Assembly (NCBI GenBank): GCA_001687465.1
Contig: LVLI01000005.1
Coordinates: 186,001 to 250,000 of the forward strand
Length of the DNA stretch: 64,000 bases
Origin: Halocafeteria seosinensis
Lineage: Eukaryota; Sar; Bigyra; Bicosoecida
Direction: 5' to 3'
The position numbers and the translations under genes are program-made. Shown here piece after piece: positions 11,401 to 21,795 of this stretch (its first letter is position 1; each line of letters begins with the position of its first letter). The notes below the pieces were generated by a model that worked only from the letters and a program-made list of their open reading frames with translations, was not told where the DNA came from and did no database searches.

Positions 11401-14400
11401 CAATATTTGAGAAGTATTGTAGCGCGTGCTATAGAAGAAATACAGAGGATTCATTGAGGATGCTGCGATTTCACTCTTGCTGCCTCATTTCTCAACTCGG
11501 GCATCGCGAGACGGCTATTAGGGTGCTGAGTTATCGATACTTGGTCGGAATGCTGACAGCATTTCCGTTTCTCATGTGGGATGAATTATGCGTCAACCAC
11601 CTTAATGCCGTCATTGGGTCTCTGAAAGACCGGGTGTCTAATAGTGCGTACAGTTATGAAGGAACCGGACGCAAAGGGTGCCTCCCTTGGCCGCCGCATC
11701 ACGGTGGTCTAAGACCTTGCTCCGTGCGCCCACCTTCGAAACGGTCCAAATTGATGGCTGTTGCAAATGAAGCAATCGAGTTTTCGGTCAACTGGGCAGC
11801 GCGTTCTCTGCTTATTAGAGGTTTGCCTGCTCCACAGAGTGGGGGAACACAGAACTTCGCTTTACGACCCACGGGTAGAGTCGAAATAATTTTCCGGGGC
11901 TGGCTGGAATATGCTATCTCCAATCACGAATCGCATGATTTTCCCATAGGGATGCGTCACGTGCTTGGGAGTACTCTTGACACATCCAGGTGGAAGGAAC
12001 GCGATTTTCAACTGCTCAGCACAGGATCTTTTTCTGGCCCTTCACCGGGGCACATCTCCCGTATCAGCGGACGGGCAGCGTCAGTAGTGACTGCGTGGCG
12101 GGACGTTGCGAATAGTAGCCTCGGTCGCCAAGCATGTGATTGGGGACTAAACAGTAGTGTATCGCTGCAAACCGCGAAAAAGCTTATGCAACTTTTGCAG
12201 CAGGATGGATGTCTTCCTCGATGGCTAGTTGATAACCAGCTCTATCTTGGTACCCTTCGGAAGCTATCTTCTGCTGGAGCACTTGCTGAAGACGATGTTG
12301 ACTCAGAAAGATTGACTGATATTGAGGAGGACAGCGATGACGCAGGATCTGCTGGGTCTAGTGTTTCTCACTCCGACAAAGCTCTAAACATGAATGAAAG
12401 TTCCTCGTCCTTGTTGAGCAGCGCGATACCAGTTGACGATACTTTATACACAGAACAGAAAAGTAACAGGCTCTATGACAGTGCAGTTCAAGGAAATTTT
12501 GCGACATCAGCGTACAATATGGAATCCATGCTGAAGAAGAGCTCCATTAATCACCTGCTACGGTGTTCCCAATCGTCTATGAGCGAGCTAGACTTACTGC
12601 ATCCTAAGGGTCTGTCAATCCCGCACGGTTGCGAGAAACATCATGTGATGAATGGTGTAGGGTTGGCCCTGAAGCACCTCGGCGCGGAGAAGCTTTTTTA
12701 CAGCATCTTGGAGGATCTCCAGGAGCTTTGCCAGGAGAGAAGCTTTTCGAAGTCTGCCGTATATGAGCCGTTCGAGTTGCATGTTGTACCACAGGCAACT
12801 TCCAAGCACGCTATTTGGAAGTGGGACTTAACCCCTACCGAGACCGAAGTCGGAAACATCATGCACTACTTAATATACGATTTATGTGGTCTGCAGACTC
12901 TGCACAAGCTCCCACGAGCGGATTGCAAAGACGAAAATTCGTCGAAGCCGTTTTTTTTCCTAAACCAAGTAACCGAGATCCTTTGCACCTGGAGTAGCGC
13001 TTCTATGCGTTTAGTCGGTCTGCTTATCAAAGCATTGGTATGGACTCCTTTCCGTTTCCACGGAGATGGAGAAGACTCATTCACAAAGGCTACGAAGTTG
13101 TGGGTCCAGGTGTTCTCCACCTGTAGGGCTTTACGGGGACTACTAGTTACTGAGATAATGGAAGCCTGGATGTGGAAGTTACACCAGGGACTTGAAGGCA
13201 CCCTTTCGGATCAGAACCATGTTGAGTGCCTTCAAGCGCTAGGAGCAACTTTGGACACGATGCTTACAGAGTGCGGTGCTATTGAACCGCTAGTACTTCA
13301 AGAAATATCCCGTGGTGTTGTTTGTGCGTACGCCGCTGTGAACGAATTGATAAATAGTACCTCTTGCCCTTATTTTGCTGCTCCTTTGGCGACGTTGACT
13401 CTTCGGCTTCTCCATCGTATGCAGGCACACGAAACGGGCGATATAACTGTCGAATCCTACGGCGCGACGACGGCATTTACTCCAAATAATTGTCGGTTCA
13501 CCGTTGGGTATAAGCAGAGTGATGGTAACGGTGTGCTGCGTGTAGGTGGCGTTGGAAAACGCAATGGTCCTCTCCCCTCCATCGATCTTAGCATCATTTT
13601 CCACTGCAACCAATACATTCTTGCTGCTGAGAGTGATATGGAAAGACCACAGTTCTCCCAGTTAGAGCTCCAACAGAATGAAGCCGAAGGTTCCGATGAG
13701 ACGGATGGCGATGAACAAGACGAAGTTGCGCCGCTTCCAGTTAGTGAAGAGAGAGAGCATCATTATAGAGACCTAGCATTCCAGTATGCGTGTTACACCG
13801 TCAGTCCAATCCATGATTGGTGCACTAACACACTTCAAACATGCGATCATCAGTGGAAGGATTACATTGGGAGTCCTGGGCTACTAAGGGCTCACGTTTA
13901 CCAGTTAGTTGGTATCGTTTTTTCGAAACACATCCGTCACGGTTGCCGCAAAAGAACACTTGATGAGTGGCTAGACCTGTGTCGGCGAATACATTTAGAT
14001 CGGCTGTTTTTGAGCTCGTCCTGCATTGCAGAGAGGGAAATTGTGCAGGTGGCGTACAGATTGGCCGGAGTTTCAGCCAGCGTAACTTCAGGTGCATCGG
14101 TCGCTAGTAACGTCGTTCACGCATCTACAGCTCTCCCTACAGAACCCAGATACGGAGAGCATTCTATTGATGACTACAGCGTTCGACATGACTCGGAGTC
14201 TGGGTCTATTGCTGTTAGTAGGAAGCCAACGAATAGAAAGAGTATACGTCGTCCCTCTACCGCGGGGACAAGTAGCAGTCTCAGCGTCTCAGGTGATACA
14301 GGTGTTGCGCAAGCCGCAAAGGAAGGCCCCCCGAACAAGCATAGAGAATATATGGAACAATTGACATCTGCGTTCAAATCGTACGGGGCATCAAAACCGT

Positions 14401-17400
14401 GGATAGTGGTCTCTTCGCCAGTTCGTCATTCCCAAGCTTCACCTTTGTTGTCACTGTTTGGACCGACGGTTCTGATGGATCCTTTTTCGCAAATATCTGA
14501 CAAACATCGCTTTGGTGCCACGTTACAGAGCTCCGGTTACCCGAAGGAACTATTAGCCGCTTTTTCGATTAGAGGTTTGTGTGCCAATGGAGTTGTCCAT
14601 GAATCCGTTTGGGACGAGAATCCGAACTCGCTAATAGTCGGAGTACATTCGGTCGAAAGGGTAGTGTCTCAGCTAGGATTTTTGATGACTGCATTATCTC
14701 ATGAGTTGGATATGATGTATTCGTGGTACAATCCTACGGGCTGTCCTGAGAAGCGGCTGCCAGAAGTCGAAGAGTTCTCCTTACATGCATATGCAATCTC
14801 CGTAGGCGCATCCAAGGGTCCGGCATGGAACGCAGAGAGAGCCTCTCTGGACGGTTCCAATGCAACAGGGATGACGGCCTCAAAAGAGCATGGGTGGGGT
14901 GTTCCGGGCATCAAAGGAATTGGACTTAGCTACGGCATCACTGGAGCCTCTTGGCAGCACCATGCTAACACAGCTTGGAGCATTCACCCGAAGGTAGCCA
15001 TTAATTCTTCCAAGCGCTTTCGTTCTGTTTCAAGCTTCGTTTGCTCCGTTGCCGAACTAGTTAGGAGATGTCCAAGTGTTGGGTGGCAGTTGCCAGAGTC
15101 GTTAACTCTCTTGAGCGATCCGTCAATCGTTGAAGATGGAGACTCAGCCCTATACGACCCGGACTTGATAGTGTACCGTCCCTGCCGTCCTTCGGTCATA
15201 CTCCGGCTTTTGGTTCGTTGTTTTCCTTCCTGCATGCGCAGTACTCCAGCTATTGCCTACCCAAGTATCGCCCTCTTCGTATCAAAGTCTTTGCGCAGAA
15301 TGACACCGGATGAAATCATTCCCTTCCTTCCTCAACTGGTGCAAGCGTTGCGTCATACACCTCACTTTATTCTGGAGAAGACAATGTGTGATCTAGCCCA
15401 GGCCAGCATCACGCTTGCTCACCGTCTGCTTTGGGCTCTACAGGCTGAATATGAGCCGCACGTAGAACCTCAAAAGAGCGGCCCATTGTTACGAACACAT
15501 GGGTTCCAAAACAGTTTGGCTGGAGAAGATCCTCTGTACTCTATATGTAATAGGGTAATTGTATCAATCCAGGAATCTTTGGGGCTTCGTGAGAAGCATA
15601 TTTTTGATGGCCAGTACAGGTTTTGGGAAGAAATTACCAACATCAGTGGTCGATTGAAACGTGAGGTAACAAAGGGAAGTGACAAGGACAGCAAAATAAC
15701 GTCCTTTCTGAAAGAACTGTCAAGCGAGTGCAAAGCGGAGTATCTGCAGTACATTGGCGATGTTTCGTCATTGAATAGGAGGCTCTCGCGGCAGATTCTC
15801 CGGTACACGCCAAACGAGAGCGGAAGTAGGAATGAGAATGAAAGCGGAGACCAAAGCCAAACTGGAACACATGTGGTGGAAGGGAGCTTAACTAGTTCCC
15901 TATCTCCCGAGGCTGCTAGAAGACTCATCTCCGACTTTCAAAATGCGTTTTTGAGGAAGGCATGTAAAAGGGCATATGGTGGTGCCGCGAGAATCCTTGG
16001 GACTACGATCCCCCGCAGACACAAAGTTACATCTCAAGCGACGGATACTACATCTCCTGAGAACTCAGAGAGCGTGGATAATCAAATTGCTGGCTTGCTT
16101 GAGGTGAATGCGGAAAGAGTCTTCCAAGATACCCTGATATACTTGCCTACTGATCCGTACAAGCGTTTGGTGCGTGTCATAGTCGACTCTGGAAGAGCCA
16201 TGCAGTCTGCCGCGAAGTGCCCCTACCTGCTTTCATTTGAGGTGGAAACGTTCGAAGGACCTGACTCATGGACCAAAGCAGTGATTGGGCGCGACCAGAT
16301 GTGGAAACAAAAAGCAATTAAAGGTCTCTCATCTCTTGGCGGAGAACAGGGTCCTCAAGTTGCTTCGGGGACCCGTAGGGGCAAACGAACTATGCAAGAT
16401 CGCTGGGATCAGCTGCGTTCGAAGACTCAGAGAACAAAAGCGAGAATGGTCGTGAAGAGACAAAAACTCCGCTCATATGTAAGAGAGGGGAGAACTCATG
16501 TTAGCAACGTTGTTGCTAGTAAGCGTAGACGGGCAAAGACAGCAATGGGTCACGCAATCAACGCTGTACGTCGGATTGGAAGACAGAAGGAGACGACTGC
16601 TGATACATCCAGTGATTCCCACCATAGTCAGACGGGAGATTCCGATGGCACAATGCATGACTTGGACGAGGAAGAAGAATACCTTAGTGATGCAACGGTT
16701 AAGTCTGTGCATACTCATGGATCACGGTCTACACAGTCCGACCAATCTTCTCTAAAGCAGCAAAGCGAAGAGATTCAATCCGGTGAAACGGAGCCAAAAA
16801 AATCCAAGAAGCTACGCTCGAAACTTGGGAAAGTGTTCAAGAGCCGGAGCAAAAGGAGGAAGGAGCAGGATCGACCTTTTGATGCTAACGAACCATCAGT
16901 CGCACCGAAGCCTGAGTCCAATTTACAAAAGCGAGGCTGTATTTTGAAAGTGTACGACGACATTCGACAGGATTTGTTAGCAATGCAAATAATTGACCTC
17001 CTAGCTTACCATTTCGAAATTGAGGACACTGATCTCATGCTGTTTCCATATAGAGTAATCCCGTCTCGCGTAGGAAAAGACCGTGCTCCAGGTGGTATTC
17101 TCGAGGTGATTCCAAACGCTAGATCTATGGATGATTTGGGCAAGAGTGGAGCAGAGAGTCTATTTGTACATTTCCTGAACTCTCATGGGAGGGTGGATAG
17201 TGAAGAATTCGAGAGAGCGCGAGCAAATTTTATCAGATCTGCTGCAGCGTATGCTGTGGCATGCTACATCCTTTGGGTGAAGGATAGGCATAACGGTAAT
17301 ATCATGATAGATAGTAAAGGAGATATGATTCACATAGATTTCGGCTTTTTACTCGGCATTAGCCCCGGAGGAAATTTGGGATTCGAGACGGCAGCTTTTA

Positions 17401-17741
17401 AGCTTACGCAAGAGATGATTGACGTCATGGGAGGTGATGTCAATGGTGAATTCTTCACTGAATTTCGAGAACTTTGTTGTCGAGGTTTACTAATTGCTGC
17501 TGAACAAAGCAGCGAGATTGAGGACATGGTATGCGGAATGGCGGACTCTGGACTCGAGTGCTTTACCTTCTCATATACATTAAACTTCCTACGCCAACGT
17601 TTACGATTTGGAGACAGCCCTAGAGATATTGCCGAGCATATGAGTGAGCGGGTGTTGGACTCTGCAAACAAGTCGTCCACGATATGGTACGACGGCATTC
17701 AGCGCCTCCAGCAAGGGATTCATTCGGAAGCATGGCAATAG
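8445..17741 (+). CDS. PI4KA: Phosphatidylinositol 4-kinase type III alpha, 3098 aa, single exon
   Basis: Makes PI4P from phosphatidylinositol, mainly at the plasma membrane (yeast Stt4, human PI4KA). Residues 1 to about 2400 are an alpha-helical solenoid that I cannot subdivide. The PIK/kinase end is clear: YLPTDPYKRLVRVIVDSGRAMQSAAKCPYLLSFEV near residues 2560-2600, ILKVYDDIRQDLLAMQIIDLL near 2832, the catalytic loop KDRHNGNIM near 2945, and HIDFGFLLGISPGGNLGFE as the activation segment. The MQSAAK.PYL block is specific to the PI4K alpha family. Between that block and the IFKVGDD-equivalent lies a strongly basic and acidic insertion of about 215 residues (about 2610-2828). The protein is much longer than the roughly 1900-2100 aa usual for the family. 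It has no introns, although nearly all neighbours do. The start is the first ATG of the frame and could be further downstream. Confidence 0.93.
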   Translation: MYRHTLYSQLYGALSRSASSISGGNGEGHAAGHSQSKQRAIDHLYETAPTVDKLEHGVCVERLCACSSLLRIFKKQISAGEHTVNSDSRLIPYLQSLMENLAMLRYHKTAVEVALNTIDCAMLLATESAGSWADSVIESVLGGFRKLLKINTAKKEETETMGRFITCCLGQVRKCLMAYQCPQNLSHELLSLLVSFDQATYNNAAMYSSLGVSEDLLTQLHLSTLRCLDVGIEKGNVRGPQSDKEGVSDARTGDQNTLFHQLVRVADRQLKSPYPELRTNALSLLVKASQYLQRLDQPLLHHMIEELHEIKEIRSRTDLDLFSGVCDALVNFSGAETCGSVTDFIQVKGLELGCNSGKSASFINWEASNKLMDSIFDILCGQTSLSISNHSQRITAHFFEDCHPEQTQQNVDRVSLSDASDMEDNPSSLTDSIHLKLFQSIAAVCSHAFQFRESKDSASSYEEFIKKVKAGINKVYKLIRNELRGFEKSNRKRWIAQMTSLSSGHTFNSSRIAHTENGDLKSDPSEMMSAITKHYIAGSTYVRLLLPFLHSLPSDGVGETCAEILLNIFTSQVERLPKPQTSKATNGSNTDIHRGREAETVALEAAQSFSWIVSQSLANASRLSESWNQTIVQSLLSHCDECFDTSLSDKTIALSPQVVSPCLKYIVANLRPDLYPWQDTALKDIHSQILSRISQMGRVALQEIQKDGQPEASTQGSKPLRRGLFGRPKSPKKTLTNSSSQGSARRVYPYHYLLDHIGYLLPVLAEAMNQIWCQRRTTDIPKPGRAWKEVWLILVSCKFFSTHVWPQSWVDSVRTIALFAPPCTFGRESAEYQAKIDSLCQLVLGGNHGYQHALREDLTASLLKIPHVNKEQLQLLPASQIVYLHAIYVLESTRILCLHGKSKLEQQTMENAFVSIFAYFQDSIFYHALRGNSATDKDDSIRQIYSISGKSGRGSTAPSHRSRILLNDISFLGDKYCLVLGKIADAIFEKYCSACYRRNTEDSLRMLRFHSCCLISQLGHRETAIRVLSYRYLVGMLTAFPFLMWDELCVNHLNAVIGSLKDRVSNSAYSYEGTGRKGCLPWPPHHGGLRPCSVRPPSKRSKLMAVANEAIEFSVNWAARSLLIRGLPAPQSGGTQNFALRPTGRVEIIFRGWLEYAISNHESHDFPIGMRHVLGSTLDTSRWKERDFQLLSTGSFSGPSPGHISRISGRAASVVTAWRDVANSSLGRQACDWGLNSSVSLQTAKKLMQLLQQDGCLPRWLVDNQLYLGTLRKLSSAGALAEDDVDSERLTDIEEDSDDAGSAGSSVSHSDKALNMNESSSSLLSSAIPVDDTLYTEQKSNRLYDSAVQGNFATSAYNMESMLKKSSINHLLRCSQSSMSELDLLHPKGLSIPHGCEKHHVMNGVGLALKHLGAEKLFYSILEDLQELCQERSFSKSAVYEPFELHVVPQATSKHAIWKWDLTPTETEVGNIMHYLIYDLCGLQTLHKLPRADCKDENSSKPFFFLNQVTEILCTWSSASMRLVGLLIKALVWTPFRFHGDGEDSFTKATKLWVQVFSTCRALRGLLVTEIMEAWMWKLHQGLEGTLSDQNHVECLQALGATLDTMLTECGAIEPLVLQEISRGVVCAYAAVNELINSTSCPYFAAPLATLTLRLLHRMQAHETGDITVESYGATTAFTPNNCRFTVGYKQSDGNGVLRVGGVGKRNGPLPSIDLSIIFHCNQYILAAESDMERPQFSQLELQQNEAEGSDETDGDEQDEVAPLPVSEEREHHYRDLAFQYACYTVSPIHDWCTNTLQTCDHQWKDYIGSPGLLRAHVYQLVGIVFSKHIRHGCRKRTLDEWLDLCRRIHLDRLFLSSSCIAEREIVQVAYRLAGVSASVTSGASVASNVVHASTALPTEPRYGEHSIDDYSVRHDSESGSIAVSRKPTNRKSIRRPSTAGTSSSLSVSGDTGVAQAAKEGPPNKHREYMEQLTSAFKSYGASKPWIVVSSPVRHSQASPLLSLFGPTVLMDPFSQISDKHRFGATLQSSGYPKELLAAFSIRGLCANGVVHESVWDENPNSLIVGVHSVERVVSQLGFLMTALSHELDMMYSWYNPTGCPEKRLPEVEEFSLHAYAISVGASKGPAWNAERASLDGSNATGMTASKEHGWGVPGIKGIGLSYGITGASWQHHANTAWSIHPKVAINSSKRFRSVSSFVCSVAELVRRCPSVGWQLPESLTLLSDPSIVEDGDSALYDPDLIVYRPCRPSVILRLLVRCFPSCMRSTPAIAYPSIALFVSKSLRRMTPDEIIPFLPQLVQALRHTPHFILEKTMCDLAQASITLAHRLLWALQAEYEPHVEPQKSGPLLRTHGFQNSLAGEDPLYSICNRVIVSIQESLGLREKHIFDGQYRFWEEITNISGRLKREVTKGSDKDSKITSFLKELSSECKAEYLQYIGDVSSLNRRLSRQILRYTPNESGSRNENESGDQSQTGTHVVEGSLTSSLSPEAARRLISDFQNAFLRKACKRAYGGAARILGTTIPRRHKVTSQATDTTSPENSESVDNQIAGLLEVNAERVFQDTLIYLPTDPYKRLVRVIVDSGRAMQSAAKCPYLLSFEVETFEGPDSWTKAVIGRDQMWKQKAIKGLSSLGGEQGPQVASGTRRGKRTMQDRWDQLRSKTQRTKARMVVKRQKLRSYVREGRTHVSNVVASKRRRAKTAMGHAINAVRRIGRQKETTADTSSDSHHSQTGDSDGTMHDLDEEEEYLSDATVKSVHTHGSRSTQSDQSSLKQQSEEIQSGETEPKKSKKLRSKLGKVFKSRSKRRKEQDRPFDANEPSVAPKPESNLQKRGCILKVYDDIRQDLLAMQIIDLLAYHFEIEDTDLMLFPYRVIPSRVGKDRAPGGILEVIPNARSMDDLGKSGAESLFVHFLNSHGRVDSEEFERARANFIRSAAAYAVACYILWVKDRHNGNIMIDSKGDMIHIDFGFLLGISPGGNLGFETAAFKLTQEMIDVMGGDVNGEFFTEFRELCCRGLLIAAEQSSEIEDMVCGMADSGLECFTFSYTLNFLRQRLRFGDSPRDIAEHMSERVLDSANKSSTIWYDGIQRLQQGIHSEAWQ

Positions 17742-18138
17742 TTGCACTCCCGGTCCTTATTCACACAATAGACGAACATTAATTGCTTCTGTTGCTTGTA
17801 TATTGGAACGTTACTTGCTGTCTTGTATGTTACTCTTGCTACGGGTTACTTCCCGTTTTCCCCAACCATCTAATTGTTGTCTCATACCCTCCAAATTCCA
17901 TCCACCTCTTACATTACGGATCAGTTAAGGAAATCTTCATGATGACTTCATCTTTTATGTTCTTCTCAGTTCCTACGATGTTGAAGTTGGGCTGGTTTGC
18001 TTCCGTTAACGCGCCAAAAACGCGCCCCCGCGACAACTAGACGCACCCTATTCGGTAGATTTATGTACTGTACCCCTCCGTGTGTCTTTTAGTCTGCAGT
18101 ATACGCTCTTGGTCCCATGTACACGCTTGTTGAGTGAG
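17742..18138. other. Intergenic, PI4KA to CFAP58
   Basis: About 400 bp between two same-strand genes. It is T-rich after the PI4KA stop, then GC-rich near 18010-18040. No terminator or RNA gene is recognised. An in-frame ATG at 18082 could extend CFAP58 by 19 residues. Confidence 0.4.
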
Positions 18139-21031
18139 ATGGACTCGCGAAGGAGAGGGGCCGAGTCCCCCGACGAAGAGGGGGAGGAGAAGCGCCCCGA
18201 TGTTCACGAGGGGGAACGAGCCAAAGAGAGGAGTAAGGAGATCGAGCAAGAGATACAGAGTTTGGATCGAACGGAGGAGCTAGAGGAGGTGGAGCAGGAG
18301 TTCCAGGAGGTCTTGCAGGGGCTCGTAGGCGATGCTACACTGGAAAAATTCCGAGGTGAATATGAGCGCTTGCATAACGCTCTTCGGCAATCTCATGCTA
18401 ATGAGAAGAAACTAGTACAAAAAGTCAGAGACTTAAATAATGAGCTCTCTAGTATGGGAGCCAAAGTGGCTCATGCCATGAAACTTAGCGAAGATGACGA
18501 TACTATGGTGTCCAAACTGCGGAAGCAAATCGATTCTCTGTATCAAAGTCTGGACCAAACCACCCATCGAGAGAAGGAAGCCAATAAAACCATCGAGAAA
18601 TTGCAACACGAGATATCGTCTATGACGGAAGTTGTGAACAGATACACAGCACTCATTGGCGAAGATACCACCTTGGAGGAAATCATCGAAGCCCGAGACA
18701 ACTATGCGCAGAAACACGAAGAAGCACTAGAAGCTCTGAGAGCAGAGCAAGAGAAAGTGGATAATCTAACAGCAGAAGTTGAGAGTTTGAAGATGAAAAA
18801 CAGAGAAAAGAAAGCCACCGTAGGCGAAATTAAGAACCAAGTGAAAGCAAAACAGGACGAGTTATTACGTGAACAGAAGAAGAGAGAAGGTGCAGAGCAG
18901 CAGATTGCACAAATGCGCTCCGATTTACAGGAAAGGACAAAACAGTTAGATGAATTACAAAACGCTTTTATGGAAAGCGAAAAAGAATCGAAGAACCGTT
19001 TAGATGCCGTTAGTGAAGCAAAGTCCCAGCTGAAGGAGCAAATGTTAGAGTTCCACGAAGCCCAGGAGAGTATAAAGCGACTCACACAGCAGTTAACAGA
19101 GATGGAGCGAAGGCATGATTCTGTAGCTGAAGCAAAGAATAAAGCAGAAAAAGAAGTCCATCAAGTAAGGCAAGAGAAAAACAAGGCCGAGAGTCAAATT
19201 CGAGGGCTGGAGCGTACAAACAAGAGTCTGGAATCCCGCGTGGAACGCCTCCGGAAGTCGCTAGACGAACAAAAACTAGAATACCAAACGCTGGAAAACG
19301 AGTACAAAACGCAAACACATTCGCTTCAAGCACAATCTAAAGAAACCCAGAGGAAGGAAAAAGAGGTATCCAAGACTCAGAAGGAATTGGAAAAGCAAGG
19401 TGAAAAACTATCCAAGGAAGAGCAGAAGAAGCAGGAGAAAGAAGCAGAATTAACGCAAGAAAAGAAGCGCATACAGGAACTGGAGCAAGAAAACCAGACT
19501 CTCCGAAGGAACGCAGAGAAATCTAGAAATGTCATTGATAAGATGACGTTACACGCTCGGCAACTGAAACTGGACCTACAAAAACAAAAGGACCAAAACG
19601 AGGAGTTGCAGAGTCAACTGCAAATGAAGGATTCCCAGATTGCGGAAACAGAGAAGAAGGAGTCAGAACTACTTTCTCGATTAAAGCATCAGCAGTCTCT
19701 GTATGAGAGTGTCCGATCAGATCGTAACATGTACAGCAAGCAGTTGATTGAATCGCAAGACGAAATATCGGAGATGAAGCGTAAATTTAAGGTGATGACT
19801 CATCAAATCGAACAGTTAAAAGACGATATTGCGAACAAGGATAGGGCTCTGGTAGCTGAGCACTTCGAAAAGAAGAGTGTGTCCAAAATGCTGCAGCAAC
19901 GCACACATGAGGTACGTCGAATGGTCGCAGTGTTTTTCTGAAACGAGTGCAGTACCTGATTGACTATTGGTATATACCGCAGAACGAGGAATTAAAGAAA
20001 CTGCTCAATGACTCAGACAACAATGCTGCTCAACTGGGGAAGGAACTGGACCAGTTGAATGCCGCAATAAGGAAACAGGACGAAGAAGCTCGCCATCAGA
20101 AGAGGAAATTAGGTGATGTACGTAAACGAAATCCTTCTTCCTCTTGTTGGATATTCTTATTTTGACACGCATTACGTTATGCTTGCAGCTTGTGACGGAA
20201 CGAGATATTTTGGGAACACAACTTATCCGAAGAAACGACGAACTCGCGCTGCTTCGAGAAAAAATCGATATCATGCAAAGCACACTCAAGAAAGGGGAGG
20301 CGCAGTACAAAGAAAAAGTGGATTATATAAGGATGTTGAAGACGAAACTGGCTGATGTACGACGGGAGCTAACAATCGCGAACTCTAACGCTGGTAAGAT
20401 GACGGAGATGCAACGGGAGATAAACCGACTTCAGAAGGAGTTACTGCAAGAAAAGACAAAGGTCAAAGCACTATCTGAAGAGCTTGAAAACCCCATGAAT
20501 GTTCATCGGTGGCGCAAGTTGGAGGGTAGTGATCCAGCGACGTATGAACTAATCCAGAAAGTTCAAACTCTGCAAAAACGCTTAATCAGCAAAACAGAGG
20601 AGGCTGTGGAGAAGGATCTACTTCTTCAGGAGAAACAGAAGCTATACGTAGAACTTAAGAACATCCTTGCCCGGCAGCCTGGTCCCGAAGTTGCCGAAAA
20701 ACTATCGAAATATCAGCAGCTGCTGAGCGAAAAAACACGACAAATGAAAGCGTTGGCTAGCGAACTCAACATGTCACAGGCAAACGCGAACGAGTACCAG
20801 TACGAGTCCCAACGATTGCACACCGAGTTGCAAGACTTGAAGAAACGATACTACGAATTGAAAAAGCGTAGTACAGGTGGCCTTGGTTCATCACAGGATA
20901 AACAAAATACCACCGACGTGGATCCTAACGATCCTGAAGCATTTGCTCAAAAGCTCGCCTCTGAGCAAAAATCCAGGAATCTGTCTAGTGGTCCTCGGTT
21001 TACTGGGGGCGGATTCAATGTTGAGATGTGA
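18139..21031 (+). CDS. CFAP58: Cilia- and flagella-associated protein 58 (CCDC147), three exons
   Basis: Long coiled-coil axonemal or manchette-associated protein needed for motile cilia. Exons are 18139-19911, 19983-20117 and 20189-21031, all in phase 0. The N-terminus has EFQEVLQGLVGD..LEKFR.EYERLHNAL, the C-terminal third has NPMNVHRWRKLEGSDPATYE, LQKRLISKTEEAVEKDLLLQEK and ILARQPGPE, and the protein ends GPRFTGGGFNVEM. All are near-identical to my recollection of human CFAP58, including the terminal FTGGGF. Length is about 915 aa versus about 870 in animals. An upstream in-frame ATG at 18082 would add residues with no homology, so 18139 is preferred. It is good evidence that the organism builds a flagellum. 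Confidence 0.93.
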
Positions 21032-21109
21032 GTATGATGTAACACAATACACACACATAGACACTGATTGAAATGACATTATTATGGGAAAGTTCCCCGT
21101 TGTGTCTCT

Positions 21110-21728
21110 CTACCCTTGTTGGTCTAGCTGCGGCTCAAGCGCTTGAGGGTATGGTAAGTTCAGAAAACTGCGGATACATGCCAACCTCGGTGCCGATGGA
21201 AACCTGAGCGTATTCTGTAGTAGTACTTCGAGCTGCCGTCGTCGCCTTTCTAGCACTTGGTCATCTGTGGGTCTTGTCCATGTTTTGTCGGGTAACTCCG
21301 GTATTTGGTCCTTGTAGGGTTCCATATGTTTGTTGGCCAGTAATTGCTTCCGCAGGGTGACGAATTCTCGATATCGCCTGCGCACTGTAATTTCTTGATC
21401 TTCAATCTTTAATCGTATATCGTAATACGTCACTCGCCCTTGGGCATCCCACGAGTAGGAGGGAATCGTTAGTGTGAATACATTCCCCGGGTACCGGGGA
21501 GACCTGTGTCTTTATGGCATACAGCACCTCGTAGAGCTTGCGGAAGTTGAACACGGTGGGTGGAGAGCGTGCTTACCATTTGTCGGGCGACAAATAGGCC
21601 ACTGCGCAGTCTGTCATGTAGGCCAATCGCTCCGGTATTTGCGTGGTAAAGCTCTGCTGATGCTGTGGTGGTGGAGCTTTTTGAGTTTCATCTTCTTCCT
21701 TTGATTTGGATTGATTTGACCCTCCCAT
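21110..21728 (-). CDS. PX-domain (sorting-nexin-like) protein, two exons
   Basis: Exon 1 runs 21728-21577 and exon 2 21503-21110; they join in phase 2 to give an open frame of about 180 residues. After a Q/P/K-rich N-terminus (MGGSNQSKSKEED) comes a segment around SYLSPDKWSPRYPG and then a PX domain: LTIPSYSWDAQGRVTYYDI, RRRYREFVTLRKQL, a proline loop PELPDKTW, RRRQLEVLLQ and a C-terminal helix IRSFL. The RRYREF motif carries the Arg-Tyr that contacts PI3P in the family. No BAR or other domain follows, so it is a PX-only protein that probably associates with endosomal membrane. The start codon is only 67 bp from that of the divergent helicase gene. Confidence 0.82.
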
Positions 21729-21795
21729 TATGTGTTTTATTAGTATTTTAGATCAGTTAGTTTGTGTTGAGCTGTAACAAGTCATAGACAATAAA
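21729..21795. promoter_or_regulatory. 67-bp shared promoter, PX gene / helicase gene
   Basis: Two divergent start codons are separated by 67 bp, which includes an AT-rich stretch (TGTTTTATTAGTATTTTAGATCAG region). Both promoters and 5' UTRs must fit here or overlap the opposite gene. Confidence 0.45.

Noticed and set aside
9109-17698. Many minus-strand ORFs of 60-150 codons across the PI4K gene
   Set aside because: They lie antisense to a conserved coding frame and lack recognisable domains.
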